NCBI GenBank assembly: GCA_027080995.1
Contig: JALWNT010000093.1
Coordinates: 1 to 36,272 of the forward strand
Length of the DNA: 36,272 nt
From: Campylobacteraceae bacterium
GTDB lineage: Bacteria; Campylobacterota; Campylobacteria; Campylobacterales; Sulfurovaceae
Direction: 5' to 3'
Both the position numbers and the translations under genes were made by a program. Of this stretch, positions 8,282 through 17,637 are shown one piece after another; position 1 is the first letter of the stretch; the number at the start of each line of letters is the position of its first letter. The notes under the pieces were generated by a model that had not been told where the DNA came from, did not search any database, and saw only the letters and a list, made by a program, of their open reading frames with translations.

Positions 8282-8358
8282 GCTGATATAGCTCAGCTGG
8301 CTAGAGCACCTGATTCGTAATCAGGAGGTCGCGGGTTCGAGTCCCGCTATCAGCTCCA
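8282..8358 (+). tRNA. tRNA-Thr (anticodon CGT)
   Basis: A complete 77-base tRNA. The acceptor stem GCTGATA (8282-8288) pairs with TATCAGC (8348-8354), followed by T and an encoded CCA (8356-8358). The anticodon stem CCTGA/TCAGG encloses loop TTCGTAA with anticodon CGT at 8316-8318, which reads ACG (Thr). The T arm has GGTTCGAGTCC. It stands alone, with the next gene convergent six bases after CCA. Confidence 0.97.
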
Positions 8359-8363
8359 TGTGC

Positions 8364-8654
8364 TTACGCATTTTGCTCTTCATTTCCTTTTCTCTTTTTA
8401 CGCGGTTTCGGCATCAATTCTTTGAATCTCTGATAAGTGATTTTCACAGTTTTCCCTGTCCGAGTAACCGGCAATCTCCCCTCCTCTTCCAGGATTTCGT
8501 TCAACTTCTCTCTGGCTTCAGTCTGAGACATATGTTTGGCGAGATAACGAGCGGTCTTTTTCACTTCGGGGTCACGAAGCAGTTGTTCCATAGGAGAGAG
8601 GGTCTCCTTGTTTTGTTCTTTGACGACTTTTTTTGCTTTTTCCAATAAAGACAT
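8364..8654 (-). CDS. Small basic hypothetical protein
   Basis: A 96-residue cytoplasmic protein that I do not recognise. The start MSLLEKAKKVVKEQN is chosen because AAGGAA lies six bases before this ATG; a longer in-frame extension upstream runs into tamB and has no such site. It is highly charged and probably mostly helical (residues 1-65). The middle (LPVTRTGKTVKITYQRFKEL) might be a small nucleic-acid-binding or winged segment, and the tail PKPRKKRKGNEEQN is strongly basic. It follows tamB by 67 bases on the same strand and may be the last gene of that unit, though it may have its own promoter. Confidence 0.7.
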   Translation of the reverse strand: MSLLEKAKKVVKEQNKETLSPMEQLLRDPEVKKTARYLAKHMSQTEAREKLNEILEEEGRLPVTRTGKTVKITYQRFKELMPKPRKKRKGNEEQNA

Positions 8655-8721
8655 TGATGATTCCTTTCGCTTAAATTTTTGAAAATAATAGCACAAGAAA
8701 ATCAATATATTCTGAAAAGTT

Positions 8722-11700
8722 TCAAAACTCTTTTTTGTAGATGATATCGACACTTTGGGATTCGCTCCCGATATCGATATCAGTTTCCGTATGTTTGGAG
8801 TGTTGAATTCGCAAGATGACTTTGGGATTCTCCTCTTTCTGATCATATAGCACAGTGATTTTATCGGTGATTTTTTTGCCGACTTCAAACCCTTGTGTCG
8901 TCACGATCAGAGTGTCGACTTTCAATCCCATATTTCCCAGAATGGATTTGGCGATTCCGCCTCCGACCATCGAGAGCATATCATCAGCGCTCTGCCCCGA
9001 ATCCACGGTGTCGAAAAGTATGAACGAAAGAATCTGCGAGCGGGTCATATAGGGGTCGCTGGAGAAGTTGAGATTGGGCTCGGTCGCGACACCGTTAACG
9101 GTGATGTAGATGGTACGGCTGTAGCGGCGGTATTCGAGGTTGATATCCAAAAGGGGCTGTGTCGGTTTTCCCGTGAAGTTGACACTGCTATCTTGCAGGA
9201 CGAACTTCTTCCCATCAAAAATGTAATAGCCTCCTTTGGGAATCCGAACCGAACCAAGAACCTGAAGGTCTCCGTTAAAGGATTTGATAATGCTAAGCTG
9301 TGGATTCAGTTCGACGTAAACATTTTTCTGTTTAAAAACCAGAGGCTTTTTCGTTTCAATGTAGATCATCAGCTGCACATTCTTCTTGAAAAAACTTTCA
9401 TCGTTTTTTTTCTGATGCTGCAGGATAATGATGTCATCGTCGGTAGCGTAATGGCTCGCCGTCAGATCGTACATTACGTTACCGCCGAGGATGACAATTT
9501 TTCCCTTGGCGTCTACCTGATCTCCTGAGATCTTCGCCGTCAGGTCGATCGATGCATCGAGTTTCGCATTTTCATGGATCACTTTGAAATCGGGGGATTT
9601 GGCGACGAACTCACCTTTTTTCTTTTTGAGGTCGTAATAACCGGTCGCTTTGAGGGAATCATTGACCCAGAGCGCATCGAGATTTATCCGGTCGCCTTTC
9701 ATCTGGATCCGGCTCGGTTTGGTTGCGAAGATTTTCATCCCGGAACTCTCGAGGCTGTAGCGTTTTAGCAGCAGAGTTTTCGTCTTCAGGTCCGCTCCGA
9801 GTAGAAGGTCGATGTTTTTGATCGGGTTTTTGATCCTGGCACTCTCGTCGGGAACGAATTTTTTCGATTTGAGTTCGAGAGTCACGACGGAGAGTCTGTC
9901 GATTTTCATACTCAAGTCGATGTCACCATCGAGCTTGGGAATCTCTATTTTGTAGATTGCCCTCAGATTGCGGATGAGGTTTTTGAGCGAGCTGCTGTGA
10001 AGCTTTAGCGATATCGTTGACTTGGGGCTGCCTTCGATCGTTATCTTGCTGCCGGCAACTTTCAAAAACCCTCCGATTTTTTCATTCGTCAGGTCGTACC
10101 GGATGTTGGCGTTCATTTTTCTGCTTTGGAGGGCGAGAAGCCATTGGGAGCCCTTCTGAACGAGAGAAATCTTCAGAGGATCGAGTGCCGCGAGGTTCAG
10201 ATCGGGCAGCATTTTTTTTAGGAGAGAACTTTTCGGGAAATGAACGGTAAGCCCGGTACTGACGTTGCCGTCATAGATGATCTTTCCATTCAGATCGACG
10301 ACGTTGGAACGCACTCTCAGGTTTGTATCCAACGGCAGAGGTTTGGAGAAATCCACCGGAGTCGTAAACTGAAGTTCCAGGGCGGCTTTTTGCAACTCTT
10401 TGGGGAGTTTGAGATAGCGGGCAGGCTCGAGCCGTTTCTTCGTCCCGAGCGTCAGGAGCCCTTTTTTGAAATCGTCGCTGCAGAACGAACCGGTAAAAGC
10501 CCCTGCATCGAGTTTGGCGAGTACGGAATGCAGATCCCCTACGAAATCGATCTTCGGTTTGCCCAGGAGTTTTTCAAGTTTGGGATCTCCGAGCTTCACG
10601 CCGGGTGTCTTCAAGAAACCGTGGTAACGAATCGCTCCTTTTTCATCCGAACTCAGCTCGGCATGCAAGCTCAAAGGAGCCTGAGGCATCGTCATAAGCG
10701 TATCATCTACGATACTGAACTTTCCATTTTTGAAATCGAAATCGATTTGCAACCGGGAACGATCTATATCGACATTGAAGCTTACATTGCTTTCGTTGTT
10801 CTCTTTCAGGATTTTTTTCGCAGAAAAGGAGAGAGCGATTTTTGCACTTTTTTCGTCGACGGAACCGCCAATCACAATCGGGCTGAAAGCTTCCGGACGC
10901 AGGGGGAGCTTGTACTCCGAAAAAAGGCTCGGAGGCAAAAGAATGCGAGTGTGTTTTGGATCGAGAATCAAGCGGTTGTCCCGGATCGTTCCTGAAACGT
11001 TCAAATCGGCAAGATTGGAATCAAAAAGTACTTTGAGAGCCCCACTTTCCGCCAGTGCTCTACTGAGGTCTATGCGAAGCTTTTCCAATAAAATTCGACT
11101 GATCTTGGCATCGAGAGGATCGAACTTGAAGGGTCGGAGCTCGACCTCTGCGCGGTCGACTTCGACAAGCGAGGGGAGAAAAGGGATATCGATCCCTGCA
11201 CTTTTCGCTCCTTTGGCCTCTATACCGTGACCGGAAGGAAGACTTTTCTTTTGCGTCGTATTGCTTTCTGAGGAGAAACTCTTTTGCCACGTTATGATCT
11301 TTTGCGGATCGATTTCGCTCAGTGCCAACTCTTTGACATGCAAGCTTTTCGCTCCGATGGAAGCCGAGAAGTCGGCATGCGCTAGAGGGCTGTCGAGATA
11401 GGCGTCGATGCCTTTGGCCAGAAGCTTCTCTTTGTGCAGGTCGAGGCTCAGATCTTTGATTTTGGCGACGGCGGTGCGATAGGGGACTTTTTGCAGCTCT
11501 CCCGGCTTGAGCTCGACACGAAGTTGACGGATATCCACGTAGCGGGGGACGAAAGGGATCGTATCGTAGAAAGCGTGTGTGGCGTTGGCCTCTCTGAGCT
11601 CAGAGTTTCCGGTTTTTGTCGGCGGTTTCGGTTTCGCAGCATTGTCCTTTCCCAAAGCAGAGAGTGCCGGCAAATCCACATCTCCGATCAAACCGTTGTC

Positions 11701-12642
11701 GACGATAAAACGCCCTTTCTCCACGTGAAGCTTGAGCCGTGCCTGCGCAACATTGCTTTGTAGATCCGCTGTCAATTTACCGGAAACGACCCGACTCCGT
11801 TGCAAATCGACGTCAAGCTCATGTCCTTCGACCTGTGTCCACTTCAGCTTCAGTCCCTTCACCGGTTCATAAGGCAAAAGAGAAGCCCAAACTTTGCCTG
11901 CACGTATTCTCTTGGGAAGGAAAAGATCCTCCTCCGTCCTTTTCGTCGGATTTTTTTCCTTGATCTTTTCTTGGACATTCTGCTCTTGCACACCGCTTAT
12001 GATTGAGATGACGTTCTGCAATCTGGAGAGGTTCAAATCATCGACGATAAGATAATCCACGTCAAGGAAACGCTTGCGATAGGTTCCGGCCAATTCCACG
12101 CGTCCCAAAGAAGTATCGGCAATCTGATGCAGTTTCCCGACGCTGAAGCTGTCATCGGCATAATGGATCGAATCAATCGAAAGATCTTCCTTGGAGACAT
12201 CCACTCCGTAACGTGAAAAAGGAAGCAGCGTGAGCCGTATGTTGTTGATCCGGATCGAGAACGGCAAACCGCCTCCCGAACTCTCCTCCGTCGTTTTTTT
12301 TTCTTCGGATCCCGGTACGATGAAATCGCCGATCATCTTCTCCAAAACGGGGACATCCACTCCGAGAACTTCGAGACGGGAAACCGTCAACTGCTTTTCG
12401 AGTAGAGTGTAGGGATTGATCCGGATTCGGATCGTCCGGGCCAACTCCTGCCCCCGGTAACCCAGATCGTCGATCACGATCCCTTTGAGGGGGTTGCCGT
12501 GAATTTTCTTGTACGTAAAACCATATTCCGGAGCGTATTTTCGGGCAAGTTTGTCGATGAGCCAGGGAGAGTTGACAGCGAAATAAACCGCCGTCAGGAT
12601 CACGAAAACGAAAAGCAGTAAACCGAGAAAAAACTTCTTCAA
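8722..12642 (-). CDS. tamB: Translocation and assembly module protein TamB
   Basis: A 1306-residue TamB/AsmA-like (DUF490) protein. TamB spans the periplasm from an N-terminal inner-membrane anchor and works with TamA in outer-membrane protein assembly and/or lipid transfer. The TTG at 12642 is chosen because it overlaps the tamA stop (TTGA) and has AGGA eight bases upstream; it gives LKKFFLGLLLFVFVILTAVY as the anchor. The middle (~60-1050) is a long beta-rich repeat region with many short strands ending in DxxG-type turns. The C-terminal DUF490 domain is recognisable in GGYYIFDGKKFVLQDSSVNF, the DINLEYRRYSR region and the end QSVDIIYKKEF. Length is typical. Proven pairing with TamA rests on the adjacent gene. 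Confidence 0.9.
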   Translation of the reverse strand: MKKFFLGLLLFVFVILTAVYFAVNSPWLIDKLARKYAPEYGFTYKKIHGNPLKGIVIDDLGYRGQELARTIRIRINPYTLLEKQLTVSRLEVLGVDVPVLEKMIGDFIVPGSEEKKTTEESSGGGLPFSIRINNIRLTLLPFSRYGVDVSKEDLSIDSIHYADDSFSVGKLHQIADTSLGRVELAGTYRKRFLDVDYLIVDDLNLSRLQNVISIISGVQEQNVQEKIKEKNPTKRTEEDLFLPKRIRAGKVWASLLPYEPVKGLKLKWTQVEGHELDVDLQRSRVVSGKLTADLQSNVAQARLKLHVEKGRFIVDNGLIGDVDLPALSALGKDNAAKPKPPTKTGNSELREANATHAFYDTIPFVPRYVDIRQLRVELKPGELQKVPYRTAVAKIKDLSLDLHKEKLLAKGIDAYLDSPLAHADFSASIGAKSLHVKELALSEIDPQKIITWQKSFSSESNTTQKKSLPSGHGIEAKGAKSAGIDIPFLPSLVEVDRAEVELRPFKFDPLDAKISRILLEKLRIDLSRALAESGALKVLFDSNLADLNVSGTIRDNRLILDPKHTRILLPPSLFSEYKLPLRPEAFSPIVIGGSVDEKSAKIALSFSAKKILKENNESNVSFNVDIDRSRLQIDFDFKNGKFSIVDDTLMTMPQAPLSLHAELSSDEKGAIRYHGFLKTPGVKLGDPKLEKLLGKPKIDFVGDLHSVLAKLDAGAFTGSFCSDDFKKGLLTLGTKKRLEPARYLKLPKELQKAALELQFTTPVDFSKPLPLDTNLRVRSNVVDLNGKIIYDGNVSTGLTVHFPKSSLLKKMLPDLNLAALDPLKISLVQKGSQWLLALQSRKMNANIRYDLTNEKIGGFLKVAGSKITIEGSPKSTISLKLHSSSLKNLIRNLRAIYKIEIPKLDGDIDLSMKIDRLSVVTLELKSKKFVPDESARIKNPIKNIDLLLGADLKTKTLLLKRYSLESSGMKIFATKPSRIQMKGDRINLDALWVNDSLKATGYYDLKKKKGEFVAKSPDFKVIHENAKLDASIDLTAKISGDQVDAKGKIVILGGNVMYDLTASHYATDDDIIILQHQKKNDESFFKKNVQLMIYIETKKPLVFKQKNVYVELNPQLSIIKSFNGDLQVLGSVRIPKGGYYIFDGKKFVLQDSSVNFTGKPTQPLLDINLEYRRYSRTIYITVNGVATEPNLNFSSDPYMTRSQILSFILFDTVDSGQSADDMLSMVGGGIAKSILGNMGLKVDTLIVTTQGFEVGKKITDKITVLYDQKEENPKVILRIQHSKHTETDIDIGSESQSVDIIYKKEF

Positions 12643-14438
12643 AACGATTGTCCTATCATCAATGAGAATCGACTGATCGAGGGGTCGTGAATGTTGACAC
12701 CGTAATCGATTTTGAGCGGACCGATAGGAGTCATATAGCGCAGCCCTCCGCCTCCGGTCTGGATCCACTGGGAACCTGCCGTACTATAGCTCTCTTCGCA
12801 GATCAATGTGGCATCGTAAAAAAGGCCGGCATAGAGATCCCCCCAGATCGGATACTGCGCTTCGGCAGTAAAGTTGAGCCAGGTCCGTCCGCCGATCCCA
12901 AGATCACGTGTCGGAGAAACGGTGATCCCGATATCCCGATCTCCATAGGCGCGGTTACTGTAGGATCCTCCGGCGTAAAGATATTTCGACGCCGGCAACG
13001 CGGCTTTTTCTCCATCTTCCAAAACAGCCGCGTGCCCTACCGTCGCCAGGGTCAGCAGGCCGAAACTCTTGATGTAATGCCCTTCGAGCTCCAGCTTGTA
13101 GTAAGGATTGTTCTCGACCTCTGCCAGGCTCAATCCGTATTCGAAATACCCCGAGAGATAATACCCGTTACGAGGATTGGTCTTGGAGTCCCTTCGATCG
13201 TAAATCAGCCGACCGTAGCCGTAGATCAGATCGAAGAAACCCGGGAAGAAATCCTGTTCGTCGATGTCCGGCGTATCGGTCTGGACGATTTCGAGACGTT
13301 CGAGCGAAAAGCCGATATCCCATCCCCAGGTGCCGTCCGTGTAGGCGATCTTGCTATCGAAATAGACTTTTTTCTCGTCGTAATAATCGTAGGATTCCCG
13401 GTAATACCCTCCGTCGAGATAGAGGTTGTAGTAACGATCCCAGAATTTGAAGAGTGCCGGCTGAAAGAAATTGGCGCTTAGCTCCGTCACTTCGGTGGAA
13501 TACTGGGCCACCAACCCCAGCTTGCGCCCTCCTCCGAAGAAGTTGTAATGATCGTAGGTCCCCCGTGCACGAAAGCCCACCTCCGTATCGTAGCCCAAAG
13601 AGACGCTATAACGATGCATCTTCTGTTTGAGTTTGGCGAAGACTTCGGGGCGGACTTCGTTGAAATATTTCTTCTCTGTGTTGATGACCGTTTGCCCGAA
13701 AATCCCCAATTCGTTGAGGGCGGCGTAACTCTCATTGACCCGCTCGGTAGTGAAAAGGTCGCCGGGACGGTAACGCATCCGCGAGAGGATCACCGCGTCG
13801 GAAATCCCTTCGGGTTTCTCCACGACGGTGGTGTTGCCGAAGTGGCAGAGCCCGCCCTTTTTGAGACGGTAGATTAGATCCACGGTCCGTTTGTCGAGAT
13901 CGACATAGGCTTTGGTATCGAGATCGTAACTGCAATACCCCTCTTTGAGCAGGGCGGATTTGATCCGGCTCTTGATCCGGGTGAATTGATCGGTTTTGAA
14001 GGGTTCACCCTTTTTGAAAGTGACATAATCATCGATCGGAAAATCGCTGCTGATATTGATGTCGGCGACGGTAACCGGCTTGTTTTCATCGATATGGATC
14101 ACGACCTTTTTCGGAGTCACTTTTACCGTGAAAGAGGCATCGTAGTATCCCTGGCTGTCGAGATATCCCCGCAGGGTATTTTCGATCGAAGGGATCAAGT
14201 CGACGGGAATCCGTTTTTCATCGCTTTTCCAAAACTCCAGCCAAGAGTGGGTCTCGACCCCGAGTACTTTGTAGACATCATCGGGATCGAGCTTTTTGAG
14301 GCCTTCGATGACGATGGGAAGCGTCTTGATCGCTTTGTCACTCTTGCTGACGTTGGCATCTCTTGCGGCAGAGAGGGGATTCCCTGCTCCCAGCAGCGCC
14401 AAAACGATCAATGCCGCCGCGATTCGATCCCTTTTCAT
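12639..14438 (-). CDS. tamA: Outer-membrane assembly protein TamA (BamA/Omp85 family)
   Basis: A 599-residue Omp85-family outer-membrane protein. The start MKRDRIAAALIVLALLGAGN is chosen because its ATG overlaps the stop of the ABC ATPase gene (ATGA) and gives a clean signal peptide (cleavage near SAA, ~23-25). Residues ~38-265 hold POTRA domains (IVIEGLKKLDPDDVYKVLG; DINISSDFPI; RMRYRPGDLFTTERVNESYA). Residues ~290-599 form the 16-strand barrel region, with GDRDIGITVSPT, GGGGLRYMTPIGPLKIDYG and a terminal strand ending IGQSF with a terminal aromatic. TamA rather than BamA is chosen because tamB follows immediately and the protein is short. Confidence 0.92.
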   Translation of the reverse strand: MKRDRIAAALIVLALLGAGNPLSAARDANVSKSDKAIKTLPIVIEGLKKLDPDDVYKVLGVETHSWLEFWKSDEKRIPVDLIPSIENTLRGYLDSQGYYDASFTVKVTPKKVVIHIDENKPVTVADINISSDFPIDDYVTFKKGEPFKTDQFTRIKSRIKSALLKEGYCSYDLDTKAYVDLDKRTVDLIYRLKKGGLCHFGNTTVVEKPEGISDAVILSRMRYRPGDLFTTERVNESYAALNELGIFGQTVINTEKKYFNEVRPEVFAKLKQKMHRYSVSLGYDTEVGFRARGTYDHYNFFGGGRKLGLVAQYSTEVTELSANFFQPALFKFWDRYYNLYLDGGYYRESYDYYDEKKVYFDSKIAYTDGTWGWDIGFSLERLEIVQTDTPDIDEQDFFPGFFDLIYGYGRLIYDRRDSKTNPRNGYYLSGYFEYGLSLAEVENNPYYKLELEGHYIKSFGLLTLATVGHAAVLEDGEKAALPASKYLYAGGSYSNRAYGDRDIGITVSPTRDLGIGGRTWLNFTAEAQYPIWGDLYAGLFYDATLICEESYSTAGSQWIQTGGGGLRYMTPIGPLKIDYGVNIHDPSISRFSLMIGQSF

Positions 14439-15058
14439 GCGACTCTCCCACTGTGATTTTTGCCCGCATCGTCGTATTCTTCTTTCGCCAAATCGACGAT
14501 CCGGTCGGCGGCCCAGCGGGCCAAATCCAAATCGTGCGTGATCAGCAGGATTCCCAGCCGGTCGAGGAAACGAATCAAGAGTTTCATCGTCTCCAGTTGC
14601 GTCAGATTGTCCAATGCACTGGTCGGCTCGTCGCACAGCAGAAGTTCGGGCTCCATCAGAAGCGCGCGCAAAATGCTGCAGCGCTGCAGCTGCCCGCCGG
14701 AGAGTTCGTGGGGAAGCTTCTGCAGCAGGCTGCGTTCGAGGCCGAGATCGGGCAAATACTCCTGCATCTTCTGCGTCGGAGCGACGTCGGCGATCTGATC
14801 GACGATCCGGTAGCTGGGGTGAAAGGAGCTGTAAGGGTCTTGAAAAACCCATCCGAGTCTCCCGTGGCGAATCGTCCCGCGGCGCAGGGGAAGGTTGCCG
14901 GCGATGAGCTCGAAGAGGGTCGATTTGCCGCTGCCGCTGGGACCTACGATCGCGACACACTCTCCGCGCTTTACTTCCAGGGAAAAGTCCGTATAAAGTG
15001 CTTCCTTCCCCTCGTAAGCAAAGCGTAGATCGTCGATCTTCAATACCGTCTCGGCCAT
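14435..15058 (-). CDS. Orphan ABC transporter ATP-binding protein (Opp/Dpp/Nik-like)
   Basis: A 207-residue single ATPase domain. Walker A GPSGSGKST (39-47), Q-loop WVFQDPYSSFHP (70-81), signature LSGGQ (119-123), Walker B LLLCDEP (~139-145) and the H-loop THDLD are all intact, so it should hydrolyse ATP. The Q-loop and signature regions most resemble the peptide/nickel importer group (DppF, NikE). No permease or binding protein is nearby. Instead it lies 13 bases after proA and overlaps tamA by four bases. It may serve a permease encoded elsewhere, or act with TamA/TamB; the second is inference from coupling alone. Confidence 0.88.
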   Translation of the reverse strand: MAETVLKIDDLRFAYEGKEALYTDFSLEVKRGECVAIVGPSGSGKSTLFELIAGNLPLRRGTIRHGRLGWVFQDPYSSFHPSYRIVDQIADVAPTQKMQEYLPDLGLERSLLQKLPHELSGGQLQRCSILRALLMEPELLLCDEPTSALDNLTQLETMKLLIRFLDRLGILLITHDLDLARWAADRIVDLAKEEYDDAGKNHSGRVA

Positions 15059-15071
15059 TGTCCTCTCCGAA

Positions 15072-16304
15072 TTAACGGATCTGCCCCCGGCCGTAGACCT
15101 TGTATTTGTAAGTGGTCAACTCGTCGATTCCCATCGGGCCTCTGGCGTGGAGTTTGTTGGTCGAGATGCCGACCTCCGCTCCGAAGCCGAAGGCACCGCC
15201 GTCGGTGAAACGGGTCGACGCGTTGACGTAGACGCACGCGGCATCCACCGCATCGAGAAAACGCTCGGCGGCGGAATAATCCTCGGTGACGATCGCCTCG
15301 GAGTGACCCGAGCCGTGACGGCGGATGTGTTCGATCGCCTCTTCGAGCCCTCCGACCACTTTGACCGCCAAGATGTTGGCCAGGTATTCGGTATCCCAAT
15401 CCTCCTCGCCGGCCAGGGCCGCTTCGATGATCCCGCAGGCCTCCTCGTCGGCCCGCAGCTGGGTCCCTTCCGCCTCAAAAGCCGCCGAAAGCTTGGGCAG
15501 GATCTCCCGGGCGATGGCCCGATCGACCAGCAGCGTCTCCATCGCGTTGCAGACTCCGGGACGGTCGCATTTGGCGTTCAGGGCGATGCGCACCGCCATC
15601 TCCTGATCCGCAGCTTCGTGGATGTAGGTGTGGCAGAGCCCCTTGTCGTGCTTGACGACGGGGACGGTGGCGTTTTCCGAAACATAGCGGATCAACGCTT
15701 CTCCGCCTCGGGGGACGATCAGATCCACGTAGCGATCCTGCTTGATCAGCTGGGCGACCCCTTCGCGGGAACTGTCGGGCAGCAGGGAGATGATCTCTCG
15801 GGGAAGCCCCTCGGCTTCGAGGACATCTTCGAGGATCGTAGCGATGGCGCGGTTGGAGTGTTCGGCCTCTTTGCCACCTTTGAGGATCGCGACGTTGCCG
15901 CTTTTGAAGCAGAGTGCGCCGACATCGGCGGTGACGTTGGGGCGGGATTCGTAGATCACCCCGATCACACCGATGGGCACGCTGACTTTTTCGATCCGTA
16001 GGTCGGCATCGTTGCGCCATCCCTCGAGGACCCGTCCGACCGGCTCACGCAGCGCGGCGATCTCGCGCAGAGACTGCGCCATCCCGGCGATCCTCCCGTC
16101 GTCGAGGAGCAGTCGGTCTTTCAACGCATCGTTCAATCCGTTCTCATCCGCTGCGGCCATATCTTCGGCGTTTGCCGTCAAAATCGCTTGAGATTCCTTC
16201 TCCAGAGCGTCCGCCATTTTCTGCAAAATTTCACTTTTGCGTTTTCCTTCAAGTGTCGCGATGACCCCGCTACACTCTTTCGCTTTTTTCAGAAATTCCG
16301 TCAT
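15072..16304 (-). CDS. proA: Glutamate-5-semialdehyde dehydrogenase (gamma-glutamyl phosphate reductase)
   Basis: A 410-residue ProA, the NADPH-dependent second step of proline synthesis, converting gamma-glutamyl phosphate to glutamate semialdehyde. I see the expected family blocks: the VPIGVIGVIYESRPNVTAD region, LKGGKEAEHSNRAI, CDRPGVCNAMETLLVD (containing the active-site Cys), and the C-terminal VNASTRFTDGGAFGFGAEVG and HARGPMGIDELTTYKY. ATG 16304 (MTEFLKKAKEC) is chosen over a GTG two codons upstream because GGAG is five bases before the ATG. It heads the proA-ABC-tamA-tamB unit. proB is not in the window. Confidence 0.97.
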   Translation of the reverse strand: MTEFLKKAKECSGVIATLEGKRKSEILQKMADALEKESQAILTANAEDMAAADENGLNDALKDRLLLDDGRIAGMAQSLREIAALREPVGRVLEGWRNDADLRIEKVSVPIGVIGVIYESRPNVTADVGALCFKSGNVAILKGGKEAEHSNRAIATILEDVLEAEGLPREIISLLPDSSREGVAQLIKQDRYVDLIVPRGGEALIRYVSENATVPVVKHDKGLCHTYIHEAADQEMAVRIALNAKCDRPGVCNAMETLLVDRAIAREILPKLSAAFEAEGTQLRADEEACGIIEAALAGEEDWDTEYLANILAVKVVGGLEEAIEHIRRHGSGHSEAIVTEDYSAAERFLDAVDAACVYVNASTRFTDGGAFGFGAEVGISTNKLHARGPMGIDELTTYKYKVYGRGQIR

Positions 16305-16441
16305 CTTCACTCCGTCTTTGATAGATTTCCTATAATTGTATCGAAAGATGGTTGAAACTCGTTTTAATATTTATTAGTATTTAATCGGCGCTTTTTACAC
16401 CAGAAGCATCCAATTAATATCAAAGAATATAGGAGCGGATG

Positions 16442-16957
16442 ATGAAAACTCTTCTTCTGATGCGTCATGCCAAATCGAGCTGGAAGGAGCCCCTCCCCGA
16501 TCACGATCGCCCCTTGAACAAACGGGGAAGAAAAGCGGCCAAAAAAATGGGGAAATGGTTGAAAAAAGTGGGGTGGATCCCCGACTTGATTCTTTGCAGT
16601 GACGCTCTGCGTGCCGTAGAAACGGCCCGAAGAGTCCGCAAAGGTCTGCAGCGGGAAGATATCCCGATCCGTACAACTCCCACACTTTACGTAGCCGATG
16701 CCGACAAAATTTTCGATGCAATAGGCACGACGCAAGATTCCGTTGATCGTCTTCTTGTCATCGCCCACAATCCAGGGATCAGCGAAACCGCGGTACGGGC
16801 GACCGGCGGCAAGAAGACATTTACGTGGATGCCTACCGCGGCCATCGTCGGCTTAGTCTGTGAAATAAATCGTTGGAAAGAGATAGGGAAGAAGGCTCCG
16901 GCGCGCATACTTTTTTATCGCGTGCCGAAAAGTTTGGAGAAGAAAAACGCAGAGTGA
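16442..16957 (+). CDS. sixA: SixA-type phosphohistidine phosphatase
   Basis: A 171-residue histidine-phosphatase-superfamily protein. The N-terminal LLLMRHAKSSWKE contains the catalytic RHG-like motif (Arg-8, His-9) with the SSW that marks SixA. LCSDALRAVETARRV and VIAHNPGISE supply the second Arg and second His of the active site. SixA removes phosphate from phosphohistidine, for example on HPt domains or PTS proteins; its substrate here is unknown. Two adjacent ATGs occur; the second is chosen because AGGAG is six bases before it, versus three before the first. The C-terminal ~30 residues are basic and slightly longer than the minimal family. Confidence 0.88.
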   Translation: MKTLLLMRHAKSSWKEPLPDHDRPLNKRGRKAAKKMGKWLKKVGWIPDLILCSDALRAVETARRVRKGLQREDIPIRTTPTLYVADADKIFDAIGTTQDSVDRLLVIAHNPGISETAVRATGGKKTFTWMPTAAIVGLVCEINRWKEIGKKAPARILFYRVPKSLEKKNAE

Positions 16958-16967
16958 ATTTCTCCGT

Positions 16968-17501
16968 TTACTTCCCGGCTTTAGCGGCGTCTTGCTCCAA
17001 CTCTTTAGCGCGTGCGGCGACCGCTTTTTTGAGCTCGTCAGCGTGCTTGGCGATACGTTGCTGGGCCAGCAGCATACTCAGCTGGGTTAGTCGTGGCAGG
17101 ATCGTCAAAGATTTCTGTCCGACTTTGCTTCGGTAGAATTTGGTCAACTCCTTCATCTCGGCGGGAGTGAAAGCCTGGGCATACAGCTTGGCCAAGTCCT
17201 TCTTCATATCGTCCCACTTCGTGTATTTGTTGAAAAATTTCTCGTAAATATCTTTGTAGGGTGCCATTGCAGGCTGCCGCTTGATCTGAATCGCCAACGA
17301 CTGCATCAACGCATTGTGAATCCCCTCCTTCATCTTAAGCGCATCGAAGAGCGCATAGGCCGCCTTTTCCGCTTCGGGCGTCAGGGGCTTGAGTTTGGGA
17401 GCTTTGTGCGCTGCGGGAGCTTTCGCCTCACCGGCCATCAGAGTGTTTCCGCCCAAGAGCAACATTGCTGCGAGGGTACTTTTGAAAATCATTCTTTTCA
17501 T
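16968..17501 (-). CDS. Exported DUF2059 family protein
   Basis: A 177-residue periplasmic protein. The start MKRMIFKSTLAAMLLLGG is chosen because AAGGA is about six bases upstream; an ATG five codons earlier lacks this. Residues 1-23 form a signal peptide with cleavage after LMA. Residues ~40-150 are helical and contain the DUF2059 pattern (YAQAFTPAEMKELTKFYRSK, then GQKSLTILP). The function of DUF2059 is not known. The tail is Lys/Ala-rich. It is convergent with sixA, only ten bases away, and divergent from the next gene. Confidence 0.8.
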   Translation of the reverse strand: MKRMIFKSTLAAMLLLGGNTLMAGEAKAPAAHKAPKLKPLTPEAEKAAYALFDALKMKEGIHNALMQSLAIQIKRQPAMAPYKDIYEKFFNKYTKWDDMKKDLAKLYAQAFTPAEMKELTKFYRSKVGQKSLTILPRLTQLSMLLAQQRIAKHADELKKAVAARAKELEQDAAKAGK

Positions 17502-17543
17502 TGATATCCTTCTCATTGATTTATCCTAATTTAGAGAGTTGAT

Positions 17544-17593
17544 ATTGTAGCGAAGAACCGTTAATCTTAATTGCATTTTATGTCAGTTATAAT
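17544..17593. promoter_or_regulatory. Divergent promoter region for the DUF2059 and 137-residue protein genes
   Basis: TATAAT at 17588-17593 on the plus strand lies 45 bases before the ATG at 17638. TACAAT on the minus strand (17549-17544) lies about 43 bases before the DUF2059 ATG. Neither has a clear -35. The A/T-rich character of the gap fits promoters in this group. Confidence 0.4.
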
Positions 17594-17637
17594 GGTTTTC
17601 AAGATGATAAATTTTGAAAAGAATGTCGGAGTTTTCA

